Shown: piece after piece, positions 23,575-35,300 of the stretch
Layout: the number at the start of each line of letters is the position of its first letter
Numbering within the stretch: the stretch's first letter is position 1
Source of the DNA: Craterostigma plantagineum
Lineage: Eukaryota; Streptophyta; Magnoliopsida; Lamiales; Linderniaceae
Assembly (NCBI GenBank): GCA_027422505.1
Contig: JAPQWV010000122.1
Location: 1,240,001 to 1,304,000, forward strand
Length of the DNA stretch: 64,000 bases
Reading direction: 5' to 3'
Translations under genes and position numbers: made by a program
Notes under the pieces: model-generated
What the model was told of the DNA's origin: nothing
The model's input: the letters and a program-made list of their open reading frames with translations, nothing else
Database searches by the model: none

Positions 23575-23965
23575 TAATAGGGTATATTTGAATTCAGCAC
23601 CTACATAAGTTTAATTTAATATTCAGGTACTGTAAAAAAAACTTTAGTTTTAAAAGATAATTTAAAGATGATGACCTAACTTAAAAAAGTGATATAAAAG
23701 TTATATGAACTATCAGATAATGGTTTTGTGTTACAAACTTTCAACATTTTGTTATTTCATAACAATGAAGTGGTACTGCAGAAATGAACTAATATCGGAT
23801 GATCATTAACTGGTACCGGATGATCGTTTTTTATGTTACAAATTTCAACATATTGTTATTTCAGAGCAATGAAGTGCTACTGCAGAAATTGAGTCATTAA
23901 AACTAAATTTTTTATGACAGTGCCTGAATCGTAAATGAAATTTCTGACGGGGCCTCAAATGAAAA
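23575..23965. repeat. Decayed copy C of the 21-bp-monomer foldback
   Basis: The outer arms TTCAGGTACTGT...TTTAGTTTTAAA and, complemented from the right, TTCAGGCACTGTCAT...TTTAGTTTTAATGA show the same ends as copies A and B. Only scattered 21-bp units remain (AATGAAGTGGTACTGCAGAA at 23764 and a variant at 23870). It ends about 100 bp upstream of the UGT71-like ATG. Confidence 0.7.
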
Positions 23966-24064
23966 GTCTCCCATTTTATATAACAGCCTCGCATAATCAT
24001 AGCATAGAAGATAACCACCATTATTACATCTCTCTCATCGAAGAAACACGGCAAAGAAAGAAAG

Positions 24065-26225
24065 ATGTCCGCCGCCGAACTGATATTCATACCTTTCACT
24101 ATGGTTAGCCACGTACAAGCCTACGTCGAGCTAGCCAAACTCCTAACTCATCGAGACAAACGCCTAGCCATCACAATCCTAATACTAAAGCGTCCATTGG
24201 ACCTAAAAGACGGCATTTCCCACATAAGAAAGAGCTCGGCACAAAATCCAAGAATAACCATCGTCGACCTTCCACTCTCCACCGAGTCGCCGCCGCCGCC
24301 CATCACCAAGGAATCCCTCGTCTCTTCCCTCATAAACTCAATCGACACCCAAAAGCCCTCCGTCGCCCACTTCCTCGCCGAAGCCGCCCATAAAAAATCA
24401 GGAGAGAGAAACCTCGCCGGGCTCGTCCTCGACATGTTCTGCGCCGGAATGATCGACGTCGCCGACGACCACCACCTCCCCGCCTACGTCTTCTTCCCCT
24501 GCAGCTCTACCATGCTCAGCCTCGCCCTACACCTCCACCGCCGCCAAGCCTTCTTCAGCCACAATCATCGTCGGAGAATAAATCTAATTAGGGAGTTCGA
24601 GGAAGATTCCGAGCTCGAGCTAGCCGTGCCTGGGCTGGCCCACGCCGTCCCGGCTAGGGTCTGGCCCAGCGCCTTCTTCGAGCCCGAGCAAGGCTTGCTT
24701 CGAAGCGTGGCTAGGTTCAGGCGAACCAAAGGGATTCTCCTAAACACCTTCCTCGAGCTTGAGCCCAACGTCATCGCCTCGCTTTTCTCGGGCGAGGCAA
24801 ACGCTCCTAAGGTCTACCCAGTGGGACCCGTCATTCAGTTCGATAGGGAGGAAAGTCGAGAAATCGTCGCCTGGCTCGACGGCCAGCCCGACTCGTCCGT
24901 GGTTTTCCTATGCTTCGGCGCCAATGCGGCCCTTTCCTCGGACCAGGCGAAGGAGGTAGGATTTTGATGTGTCAAACTCTAATCTCACGTCGGATTATTA
25001 ATACAATTATTAGATCATTATAGGATCTTCGGCTTAACTCCATCTACATTCAATTGGTTTCAGAGTGGAAACCACATAGAATACGGGTTTGGGTTGTTGA
25101 AAAAACACGTGCCATAACTCATAAATTTGAAGTGTTTTGTCCTTAAAGCAATTGGTGAGAGTTTGGTTCGCTCAGGCTAGTCAATTTCTCCTCCTCAATT
25201 AATCCATATGATATATGTTGGCAATAGCTGACCCATGTGAGATCCAATGCGATTGGTGGACCCGCCTGAAAATTTCTTAAACATAGGATAATTGTTTAAT
25301 AATTGTGTTTAAATTGAAAAAAAAATTAAATCAATAGGACCCCGTTGAAAATGCTTAAAATATATTAGGAAATGAGGTCCAATTAGATCGAACGCACCGA
25401 TCTATTTTTATGCATCCCCTACTGCACGACGGTTTAGAGTGTGTTTGGTTGGGGATATTAGGGAGGATTAGATGAGTTAGAAATAGTTAAAGGAGCGTTT
25501 AGCTAATCCAAAACATTTATGACGAAATTATAATTTATTTATGAAATTTCGATAGAACTGTAATTTAATATCATTAAACTTAAAATCCAAATTCATTCGA
25601 GACATTATGTAGATCCATCAACCAAATGCCGTAAAAATTCATACCCTCCATTATTTCTCATCTTTAACAGGTCGCGGTTGCCTTGGAGAACGGCGGCTTT
25701 CGCTTCTTGTGGTCGCTGAGGAAGCCGCCTCCTAAAGACGAGTACAAGCTCCCGACGGAGTACGGCAACAGCCTCGACGGGACGCTTCCGTCGGGGTTTT
25801 TGGAGAGGACTCGAGGCAGAGGCAGAGTCATAGGTTGGGCCCCACAAATGGTGGTTTTGTCCCACGGGGCGGTGGGAGGGTTCGTTACGCACTGCGGTTG
25901 GAACTCTGCGCTCGAGAGCATTTGGTGTGGGGTGCCGATGGCGGCGTGGCCGTTCGCGGCGGAGCAGCAGCTGAACGCGTTTCAGATTGTGAGGGAGCTC
26001 GGGATCGGCGTGGAGGTTATGATGGATTATAGGAAGGAGAGTAATGTTGTAGTGGGCTCGGGGAAGATTGAGGAGGCGATTAGGGAGTTGATGGGCGACC
26101 GGGAGATTAGGGTTCGGGTGAAGGAGTTGAAGGAGAAGGGGAGACAAGCGGTGGTGGATGGTGGGTCGTCGTATGAGTTCTTGGGGCATTGGATCGATGA
26201 TGTTATGGAGAATGTGAAGAATTGA
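24065..26225 (+). CDS. UDP-glycosyltransferase, UGT71-like
   Basis: Family 1 glycosyltransferase of group E, whose relatives glucosylate flavonoids, terpenoids and hormones. Two exons, 24065-24955 and 25671-26225, join E|V in phase 0 to give 481 residues. LIFIPFTMVSHVQAYVELAK holds the presumed catalytic His16, with Ser instead of the usual preceding Gly. DLPLSTESPPPP, FLCFG and RFLWSLRKPP are UGT71-like. The PSPG box starts at W353 (WAPQMVVLSHGAVGGF), includes HCGWNS and ends AAEQ, fitting UDP-glucose. The 715-bp intron just before the PSPG half is unusual because group E genes are mostly intronless. Both splice sites are canonical. Foldback copy C forms the proximal upstream region. The acceptor substrate is unknown. 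Confidence 0.9.
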
Positions 26226-27038
26226 AGATGGTGGTGGTCTTAAAGATATCCACTACTGCAGAACATCAAATAGGCGACGGTTGTTTACTGTTATAGGCGG
26301 CGGTTTCTAGGCGACGCTAAACTCACCGATGCGCATAATAAGGGTAATAGGCCAGTTATTAGCGTGGTTGTTGTTAAAGACAACCTTTTTCTTTTTTATT
26401 ATTCATGTCATTATGTGATGTGCACGTCTCATCCTTCGTTTTATATTAGGCTTCGCAATCGGACTCATTAAAGGTTCATTGGATTTCTAAATTTATCCTG
26501 AGCTTGGACCACCTAGATCGCTGGAGCTCGACTATGGCATCATGTGTGGTTTAAGTGGGTGGGCCTTGAATTAGACCAATTTAAAAATTGAAAGGGTCTT
26601 CAATGGGGCAGATTGCCGTTCCTAGTTTTCGGACTGCATCTGCTGCATGTATTGTCGTTCATGTATGGCTCGTCACATATATAATTGGAATTCTCTTGCA
26701 TGAAATAGACTTCAAACAAGCTGAAATTATGAAAAACCAAGCTATCGCCTTACAATCACACGGCCAGATGATCATAGACTTCAACACAATATATTCATTT
26801 AGGGCTTTCATCAACATGACGTAAATACAGAATTTTCTAACAAGATTAGAATTTGAAATTCGAGCGGAAGATAGAAGTCAACTCCAACGCGTCAAATGCT
26901 ATATATAAAAAAACCCTGGACATTTTGATGCATCGAAATAATCCAATGCATGTGCATGTTAAGAAATAATGATACAACGTCGTCGATATGAAACCGCTAG
27001 GGTTTTACCATGGTTTAAACATATCTTTATATCCAGAC
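26226..27038. other. Intergenic region, possible CACTA-like terminus
   Basis: At 26251, CACTACTGCAGAACATC is followed by repeated TAGGCGACGG/TAGGCGGCGG-like words to about 26320. This resembles one end of a CACTA-type transposon, but no partner terminus was found. The remainder, including a 78-codon frame at 26588, has no recognisable content. Confidence 0.35.
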
Positions 27039-27296
27039 CTAATTAAACAGAACCCGCAATAGCTTTCTCGCCGCCACGGGCCCGCTTGCATGGCAGCCAT
27101 CGGCGGTGTAGTTATTTGCTTGTTGTGGTGGCGAACTTTGTCTGGGAATTGTGTTTGCCATTAGGACACCGTAGCCGAGGAAAATAGCCTCCGATGATGA
27201 TGATGATGATGATAATGTCCAAAAACTTGCAACCAACAACAAAGACAACATTGCGCTTAATCGATAATACGTCGTTGTCGTCCTCGACATGGGCAT
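27039..27296 (-). CDS. Small secreted peptide precursor, distantly RALF-like
   Basis: An 85-residue frame with a hydrophobic signal peptide (about residues 14-30, LSAMLSLLLVASFWTL) and a short mature part. FLGYGVLMANTIPRQ resembles the start of mature RALF peptides (YIGYxALxxNxVPCS pattern), and NNYTADGC recalls the RALF NPYxRGC block. Of the four Cys expected of classical RALFs only one is present. RALFs are apoplastic ligands of CrRLK1L receptor kinases. I regard the gene as plausible and the family link as tentative. Single exon; an (AT)n run lies about 135 bp upstream. Confidence 0.45.
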   Translation of the reverse strand: MPMSRTTTTYYRLSAMLSLLLVASFWTLSSSSSSSEAIFLGYGVLMANTIPRQSSPPQQANNYTADGCHASGPVAARKLLRVLFN

Positions 27297-29225
27297 TGAC
27301 GGCGACGTTTTTCTTTATTGAAATTTACCGAGATTCTATTGTCAACACAAGAAAACCGAAAAACCCCATGCGGGGGAAAATGATTGTTTCTGCGTAAGCA
27401 GCAGATTATGGAAGTTGAAGGGCTCTAATGTATATATATATATATATATATGCAAAAACTGTATATGTCCACACGTAGGTTTCAATGGACCAAATACCTC
27501 TGGGTTCTATGGAATATTATTATTCACATTTTAATGCAAACGGCATGTAGGAATATTTGTCTCTATATTTATTAAATACAATTACGTTGGGTGTCAAATC
27601 CAAGTATCATATCGGATATTAAGAGAATTGCGAGCGCTGTATAAGGTTCTGGGGAATACACCCCACTATTGTCCATTGGTTCTAGAGAGAAATTCCACCA
27701 GGTTATATGAGCTTGGGTTAGATGATCCTTATAATAATTTATAAGTTTTATTCTATTTTTAACTATGATTCATATATGATATATTCTGGTAGTCTTTTAT
27801 TTTCAATGAGATATGAAATTTCTTGTCTTTTTGTTTTGTTTTTTGAAGTAAAACAATGCAGTAACAAAACCTACAAAGTGCACGGCGGAGCGTGAATTAA
27901 GTAGATTGTAATTAGTCGAGTTGATTTTCTGGGTTCGAGCTCGTGGACCTTTTTTTTCCGAGCATGAGCTCGACTAGAGTTAATGGAACTCGAGCTCGTC
28001 GAGATCTGAAAAAAAACCAATAATAATTTAAAAAAAAAAAAAAAAAAACTATGCGCTTTTCGATTAGCATGAAAGAGCTTGGCTCCTGTTGAATTCGTCA
28101 ATCACTGACAGTTGAGTTGCTATTGAGCTCATGAGTCTGCTCGCTCACCTTTCACCCCTAAATGTACGTTCCAAAGTAATCGCAAGTATAAAGATTCTCA
28201 GTTTCCGTGAATGTATCCAACTATTGGAATTAGTTTCAGTATTTTGTGCGCTTTGCTGTTTTGGTTGGCAGTCGATCAAGTTTGAACTGGCTCTCGATTC
28301 GTTACCGTACATTGAGGCTTAAGATAAAGAAGTTATCTAGGACTCAACTGTGAACGATGTGTGTGAGTGTTGAGATTAATTTGTAAGTATGCAAAGACTT
28401 TGTTTTTTGATGCTCGTAGGTTACCTTCTTTTACATCTCTTATTCTTCCACCGTCGGAAAGATTCCACTAAGACTGTGGTTTCCAAGCATTCCTACTCAA
28501 CCGCTATTACAAAGTCGAATGAAACTTGTTTCTATTACTCGTTCTTCTAAAACCGATTAATAGAGACTTTACAATGCAAACTTAGTTGGTACTCCATTGA
28601 ACTCAACGAAACTGTTCTAGCTCTAGGCTTAACTCTCTAAGCATGTACTATATTTCTCGACGTTATAAAGGATGTCGGCTTATTTACAATGAGATAATGT
28701 AGATGACGTCCGTTTTGATTGAATGCGAGCAAAAGATCTTCAAAGCTGATCCAACTTCTGAGCGCGCATATAATGCAAATTCCTGAAATAGCTCTGTTAA
28801 ACCTGTAGATTATTATTTCTCTCGTCTTAAACTGTGAAGTTAAGAGATTAAAAAGCATGAGTTTATTAGTTTCAGAATTTGAGTTGTTCGTATAATAACG
28901 AGACTTTGTCGTTATACTTTGAAATGTCCAACGCCAGCTTCGGTTATAAAATCCGTACGTTTTACGTTTCGCGTTTATGGATCATCATATTTATACATGT
29001 GAACAGAATTCATCCAACAATTACTAGAAAAAGATGAAAATAAAAATAGAAGGATCGGAGGAACGTCCCAAAAACTAGGAACTAAATAATAGTTAAACCA
29101 CACAAATGCTCAACAGACCAAAACCATCCATTCCTCATTATATACACCAAAAAACTGATTCATTCCCATACCCAACCTAAAAAACAAAAATTCAATCTAT
29201 TACGATCAATATTATCAGCGACAAA
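27297..29225. other. AT-rich intergenic region
   Basis: Contains an (AT)n run at about 27430-27451 and an A-run near 28030, but no supported gene, RNA gene or complete transposable element. Open frames are short and lack motifs. A TATATAC element near 29139 is the likely TATA box of the next gene. Confidence 0.45.
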
Positions 29226-29501
29226 ATGTCGTCGAGATCGATAATCGCAATACTTTTTCTAACGTTCTTGGTCGTGTTTGCAGCAAAGGAAGCCTACGCT
29301 GATGGGCAATGCAACTCTTCATTGAGCAAAGAAACTTGCAAGGAGGATATCAACCTTCACGTCGTCAACCGTGTTGGGTCGTCGACCAATGATGACGACG
29401 ACGACGACGACGACGATACTTTTAAGAGACCCGATATTGATCATGATGGCGATGACGACGACGATGATGACGGGCCTGAGCTTGTAGTTGTTGGACATTA
29501 A
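29226..29501 (+). CDS. Small secreted Asp-rich protein
   Basis: A 91-residue single-exon frame. Residues 1-25 form a clear signal peptide (SIIAILFLTFLVVFAAKEAYA). The mature part has two Cys (QCNSSLSKETC), then two poly-Asp tracts separated by TFKRPDIDHDG, and ends GPELVVVGH. The acidic tracts could bind cations. The C-terminal GPxxxxxGH vaguely recalls PIP/CEP peptide ends, but the rest does not. A TATA-like element lies about 85 bp upstream of the ATG. I do not recognise the family and give no function. Confidence 0.6.
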   Translation: MSSRSIIAILFLTFLVVFAAKEAYADGQCNSSLSKETCKEDINLHVVNRVGSSTNDDDDDDDDDTFKRPDIDHDGDDDDDDDGPELVVVGH

Positions 29502-30715
29502 GTTTTACAACTAAATTCGTTCCCTTTTTATATTCATTTGAGTTCTTTTGCATGAGCTCTCCCTATATATACCTCTCTTTCTATATATATATATTTATAT
29601 TTTACGTATTTGTTGTTTGGAGTCGAATGTTATAGTTATTGTTTTCCCTACATGGCAATCCATTACGATGATTTTAATTAAGGTGGGCTGATGTCGAAGC
29701 ACCCATGACGTAGTGCTTTGGATGGAATGTTGCAAGAATTTAATTACTGATCTCACGTTTTAAGTCTCATATTGATTGTCATTAAATGCAAGAGGGTGAT
29801 TCGGTTAGAAAGATCACAACATTTATTATTTTTGTTGGACCTTATATGTGACGTCAATTATGAGGAAGAAAAATGCCTTCGGGTGAATGGTGATAATAGG
29901 AAAAGAAAAGAAAATCCGGAAACACTGGGCCCGAATTTAGGTGTACGTTTAGTTGAATTTTTTGTTTTCCGAAGTTTTCAATCGCGTTTGAAATTTTTCT
30001 CATCTCGAATTGATCGCATTAATTCTTCATTGGTGACATTTGTCGGAATAGTTTTTGTTGTAATTATGGAATGTAATGGGTAGCAACTAAGCTCGGCAAT
30101 GGAGCGGGGAGTTTTATTCCTCTCGACGATCTAAAACGACTCTTAGAAGAGTATGAATAATATGAGTCATTGTACAGCATGCATATAAGCCTTTAAGGCC
30201 GTCAATGCAATGTTTGAATGACCATGAACATGGTTTTTGAATAAGAAGCTCTTGAGTTGGTTGATCATTCATATAAATACATTAATTTTAATCTCTGTGG
30301 CTCCAATAGACATAAGATTATTGGGAGAAGTCATAGAAGCCACAAAAGGATTCTTGAAATAGTTTTTATGGCAAGGAGAGATTCTTCACGCCTCAAACTT
30401 TGCATTCTCAATTTATCATTTTTAAAGATATACAACTATGCAAATTGGTAAGAATACACAAGACAAATATTTGTTAGGACCATTTCGATGATAACGAAGC
30501 GTATAAAAGAAAAACTATTAAATAGCCTCCGTTTCAGGTGAACGACATGATAAAATATTTCGAGATGTGCAAGAGTACTATATTTTACTTGCATAGATTA
30601 TAACTTGTCTTTGTCGTAGCTTCTAATCCAGATATTCCATTGACGACGTACTTCATTCAGCCATCACAAAGTCCATCAAGTACAACCACTTCAATCTCTT
30701 AACTAAATCGGTAGC
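29502..30715. other. AT-rich intergenic region
   Basis: No supported gene or repeat recognised between the Asp-rich protein gene and the foldback element at 30723. Short frames here have no motif or codon signal. Confidence 0.4.
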
Positions 30716-30722
30716 AACGGGT

Positions 30723-31141
30723 GGCCAAATTATTATTTTAGGTCACTATACATGTTTTCGTTTTTAGGTCAGTATGTTTGATAATTGCAAAAGTAGGTCA
30801 TTAACTATAAATGTCAAAACAAATTTGAGTTACCCTACAACTTTTGGGTCACTAAGTATACATGTTTTCGATTTTGGGTCACTATGTTTTTATGAATGCG
30901 AAAATGGATTTAATATAGCGACTCATAACTTAAAATACGTATACTTAGTGACCCAAAATTGAAAACACGTATACTTAGTGATCCAAAATTGAAAACACGT
31001 ATACTTAGTGACCCAAAAATAAAAGGGTGACTCGAATTTGTTTTAACATACATAGTTAGTGACATATTTTTGTAATTATCAAACATGATAACCCAAAAAC
31101 GAAAACATGTGAACTTAGTAACCTAAAATTATAATTTGGCC
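30723..31141. repeat. Foldback element with about 200-bp arms
   Basis: The left end GGCCAAATTATTATTTTAGG is matched in inverted form by CCTAAAATTATAATTTGGCC at 31122-31141. Within the arms GGTCACTA...CATGTTTTCG pairs with CGAAAACATG...TTAGTGACC-like sequence. The centre holds two or three direct repeats of a 33-bp unit containing ACACGTATACTTAGTGA (30937-31015). No coding potential. Target duplication not resolved. Confidence 0.75.
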
Positions 31142-31428
31142 CAAAGAAAGCATGTGCTTTGCAGAACGCATTCAAATATAAAAATATGAAAAAAAAAATT
31201 AAAAAATACTTATATGATATCAAATGCATTTCCTCCCTTACCTATACCGAGCACCAACCCCATGCCCTCATTAAATGTTCATAAACCCTCTTTCTCGAAC
31301 TCCATAGCTATAATACTGTACTCCTATGCACATACTTACAATCTTACACCAAACTCATCTCACTGTAATTAAATGACCCCACCGCCCAAAAGAATCATTA
31401 AAAACAACCCTCCATCTCCGTTTTCCCA

Positions 31429-31434
31429 TATAAA
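31429..31434 (+). promoter_or_regulatory. TATA box of the GDSL gene
   Basis: TATAAA lies 91 bp before the ATG at 31525 in a pyrimidine-rich promoter context. Confidence 0.5.
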
Positions 31435-31524
31435 CACCTCATACCAAAACCAACCAACATTCACAGATCTTTTTTCTTCACAAGAAGAACAAACCAACTA
31501 ACGAATAAAGTAAATAAACAAATT

Positions 31525-32081
31525 ATGGCACCTTATAGTTCCCACGTCGAGCCAACAGTGCATCGCATAAGTATCGGCAGCAATCTTCTCGTTACTACTG
31601 CTGCCCTAATACTGTTATCGTCGTTGTTCGCAAGCACAGCCGACGCCGCCGGCAAAGTTCCGGCCATAATCGTCTTCGGAGATTCCTCCGTCGACGCGGG
31701 CAACAACAACCAGCTGTCGACGGTGCTGAAGAGCAACTTCTTGCCCTACGGCAGAGACTTCTTCGGCGGGCGACCCACGGGTCGGTTCTCAAACGGGCGA
31801 ATACCGCCCGATTTCATATCCGAGGCCTTCGGGCTTCGACCCTTCGTTCCTGCCTACTTGGATCCTATGTACAATATGTCCGATTTCGCTGGCGGGGTTT
31901 GCTTTGCTTCCGCTGGAACTGGTTATGACAATGACACTTCGAATGTCTTGGTGAGCCATGACTTCTTCTTTAACAGCTTCAACTCAAACCCTTTTCTTGA
32001 GTTTACAGCATCACTGTTGGTTGTAAGAACAACCATGGTTCACTAGTTATCAATTAATGTTGTTCAGCTAACATAAATATA

Positions 32082-32127
<46 letters not shown>

Positions 32128-32915
32128 GCAGAACGTGATGCCTATGTGGAGAGAACTAGAATACTACAGTGAGTACCAAAGCAAGCTCAAATCTTACCTC
32201 GGACAATCCAAAGCAAACACCGTCATCAGCGAAGCCCTTTACGTGATCAGCTTGGGGACGAACGACTTCTTAGAGAACTACTACACAATCCCACGAACTC
32301 GGTCAAGGTACAGCTCGGTGGATAAGTACCAAGATTTCCTCCTCGGAATTGCGGACAAGTTTGTGAAAGAGCTTTACCACATGGGAGCAAGGAAGGTGTC
32401 GATGACGGGCCTACCGCCGATGGGATGCCTTCCATTGGAGAGGACGACGAGCTTTGTCAACGGCAATGGGGATAAATGCATGGACAGCTACAACTCCGTG
32501 GCTCTGCGTTTCAATGGGAAGCTGAGTGGCTTGGTGAAGAAGATGAACGATGAGTTGCCTGGGATGAGGGTCGTCTTCTCAGATCCTTATGGGGTTTTTA
32601 TGCAGATCATTAGGGAGCCTGCATCATATGGTATGTCTATGACGTCATCATGATTTTCATTTAAATGGTGATGATATATAATGTACGTAGGATGCTGAAA
32701 TTATAACTTACTAATATATAGGGTTTGAAGTGGCATCAATTGCTTGTTGTTCGACCGGGATGTTCGAGATGGGATATACGTGCGATGAGCTGAATCCATT
32801 TACCTGTTCGGACGCGAGCAAATACGTTTTCTGGGATTCTTTTCACCCGACCGAGAAGACGAGCAAGATCATAGTCGATTACTTGATGAAGCATAGCCTG
32901 CGTGAATTCTTATAA
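31525..32915 (+). CDS. GDSL esterase/lipase
   Basis: Secreted serine hydrolase of the plant GDSL/SGNH family, acting on acyl esters in the apoplast or cuticle. Three exons, 31525-31950, 32132-32630 and 32722-32915, give 372 residues. A signal peptide (LLVTTAALILLSSLFAST) precedes block I VFGDSSVDAGNNN with nucleophile S54. The oxyanion Asn is in block III SLGTNDFLENYY, and the Asp-His pair is in block V, DSFHPTEK (about D347 and H350). GRFSNGRIPPDF and GLPPMGCLPLER are also typical. It resembles the At2g04570/At2g42990 group. Intron 1 carries a (CT)n run (32085-32122) just before the acceptor. Substrate unknown. Confidence 0.93.
32085..32122. repeat. (CT)n microsatellite in GDSL intron 1
   Basis: An uninterrupted CT run of about 19 units ends 9 bases before the 3' splice site, where it acts as the polypyrimidine tract. 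Confidence 0.9.
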
Positions 32916-32979
32916 TCGTCATCATATTTACACATAATAAATATGTATGTGCTTTTTTTTCCTAATTAGTGTATGCAAT

Positions 32980-33008
32980 GCATGTGTGTGTGTGTGTGTG
33001 TGTGTGTC
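32980..33008. repeat. (TG)n microsatellite downstream of the GDSL gene
   Basis: A GT/TG dinucleotide run of about 13 units, roughly 70 bp after the GDSL stop. The DNA from here to 33535 has no recognised gene. Confidence 0.8.
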
Positions 33009-33537
33009 CCTGGAGAGATAGTAATTTAGCAGCCACTGGCTATAGATAGTAGCTAGAGCACGTACTATTGGTGGTTTGTGCTGCTGTCACGCTCACGAGT
33101 TATATATATATATACATATATTATATATGAATGCATGTCATTCTACTATATGTATGAATGCTAGATGTACGTACTACTATTTTGTATTATTTCAGCATGG
33201 GGGTGTAATGGAATGAAATGGAATTGAATCATCATCAGTTTCGATCTGTAGTGTTGTAAAATGAGTGTGGACCTTCTAGGCATCTGTTTCTAACTAAAAA
33301 CGGACGCTCGAATTGCCACCATTGGCAGTAAGTTCATCATCTTCTTGTTCTTCGTTCTCTGTCTTTAAAATTACCTTTTTCGGGGAAGCCCACCTTCGTC
33401 CTCAAACTCCACAGAAAATTCAAATAAAAGCCAAATGCTATATGATATTAAGCCACAGATTGATTGAAGTGAAGAAGTCTTTACACAAAGCTAAAATGCG
33501 CTCTTAGCTGGTGATTATTCCTCACTGCTATCAATCA

Positions 33538-35300
33538 TGTTGGGAAATGGCTACCTCTCGGACGAGGTTTCAATGTATTTTAGTGTTTGCAAGTGTTTAA
33601 GAATCGAATTGAGCACTTTGTAGCTCAATCGTAACCCAGAAAATGCAAGAAACTCGCACACACTTTGAGACAGAATTTAACGTGGTTCGGTCGAACTTTG
33701 GCCTACATCCACAGATCAAGCGAGCTTCCTTTCGTATTAATCACAACACGAAGTTTGTACACCGCCGTGCCCTCTACAACTTTGTTGTTTAACGCACACC
33801 GTGATTCTCACTTTATACAAAACTATGAACGTCCAAAGATCCTAACTCTAACAAAGAACACTGTTATTTATAAGCTGAAGAACATATCTTATGCATGTTG
33901 CGCGATCAACCTGCACCGTCCATTTTTATCAGATCAACCGCTCCACAAGCTGCCACGTTGCACATTCATTCCGCGTGATCAAGCAAGGGTCGTGTGACGA
34001 CTCTATAAGTGAAAACCTGCGTTCGACTTGGGCCGTTCGATTTTTGATCTGATGGTCACGATTAATTATCCGCATCAATCCGTTTCATCTAATCCCAGCC
34101 GTCGTTTAACTTCGCGCGTCATCCATCGTTCTAGATTCAATTTTCAGCCTTTGAATGTCATCTGTCCATCGCGCGCCAACTCGATCCAACGGCAACTGTA
34201 GCTCGCAATCATCTCTTCAGCTTTCCTTCATTCTTTTTCAGCTCAGCTCGACCGGCTATCTTCTCCGGCCGTTCCCAGCGGCTCCGGCGAGTTGCTGGCT
34301 CGCCATTTCCGACAATCTCCACCTCGAGACAGCAACCTCACAATCCCAACTCCTGGAATCGTCATAGCTGCCCGAACACACCTGCAAACCTCGCCCCAAT
34401 TCTTACCAGAAATCAGCCATCCTTTCTTCCTCTTCTGAGAATCAACTTTGTAAGCTTCGAAATCCCCTCAAAACTCCACCTCAATCAATACGCTCTTACT
34501 CGGTTGATCAACCAGCTCCCTTAGGAGCTGCAAGCCTCAAGAGTGAACTTGCAAACTCTAAGTAGGATTGAAATTTCCCACTTGGAATCCACTCGAACAC
34601 TTGAGCTTATTTCTTTCATTCGGCCTGAAGATCCTTCCATCCTAGCCACTTTAGCTACGTCATAGACTCTTCTCTGGCTAGAGAACATTTGCTTCTTGCC
34701 CTCCTCGCATCCAAAACCTCAGTTGCTCGAAAACCTGAAAAACAGCTCACTTCAGTGTTGGAGGAAACAGAATTTTCAGCGTTTTTCTCCCATCTTGCCT
34801 CCAAGTTTTCTTCATTTTCCTTCCCAATGCTTGAGCTATTCTCCATCTCGGAACCTTCCCTACCATGCGGTCTTGAGGTTCCTTCATCTCGTGGCTCGAA
34901 TAACTCCATCTCGGGCCCGAAAAGATCATCAGAAGAGGCCATCTCAACCAGCTTTTCTTCAGTAGCAGGTTTCGTAAAAACTGGTTCGCGCTTCACTTTT
35001 GAGCCGTCTGTTTCCACCTCTTCCCGAGTCTTTTGTGGCTCCTCCCGCACACCATTAGAACCACCACATTTCCTAGTTCATGATGTGCCTTTGCCTCCAC
35101 AGAACAGCCATCGAGCACGTAGATACACTGCCTTCTTCGGTCTGACAGAATCAGCCCGCCTTGCTTTTTGACTATCATTTTCCCACTTGCTATTTGAGTG
35201 TTAAATCCTTTCCTATCCAAAGCACCAATGGATATAAAATTCCTCTTAAGTTCAGGGACATACCGACATCCTTGAGGATGCTCAACACCCCGGCCGCCGG
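33538..35300 (-). mobile_element. Degenerate Ty1-copia region
   Basis: On the minus strand, 35290-35060 reads VPELKRNFISIGALDRKGFN and QIASGKMIVKK, then CIYVLDGCSV: the region between copia protease and integrase. It continues at 35050-34655 into an acidic linker (EEVETDGSKVKREPV) of the kind between integrase and reverse transcriptase, so the integrase appears deleted. 33538-34600 has LTR-like features, including a TGTTGG start and AACGTGGTTCGGTCGAAC, a word common in plant copia LTRs. Limits and possible nesting are unresolved. Confidence 0.6.

Noticed and set aside
29470..29501. C-terminal GPELVVVGH as a PIP/CEP hormone motif
   Set aside because: Only the final GH and a GP are shared; the Ser and Pro positions that define those families are missing.
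30937..31015. Possible CRISPR-like direct repeats
   Set aside because: Adjacent tandem units inside an inverted repeat of a plant genome, without spacers.
34689..35171. 160-codon plus-strand frame
   Set aside because: Antisense to recognisable copia polyprotein sequence on the minus strand.
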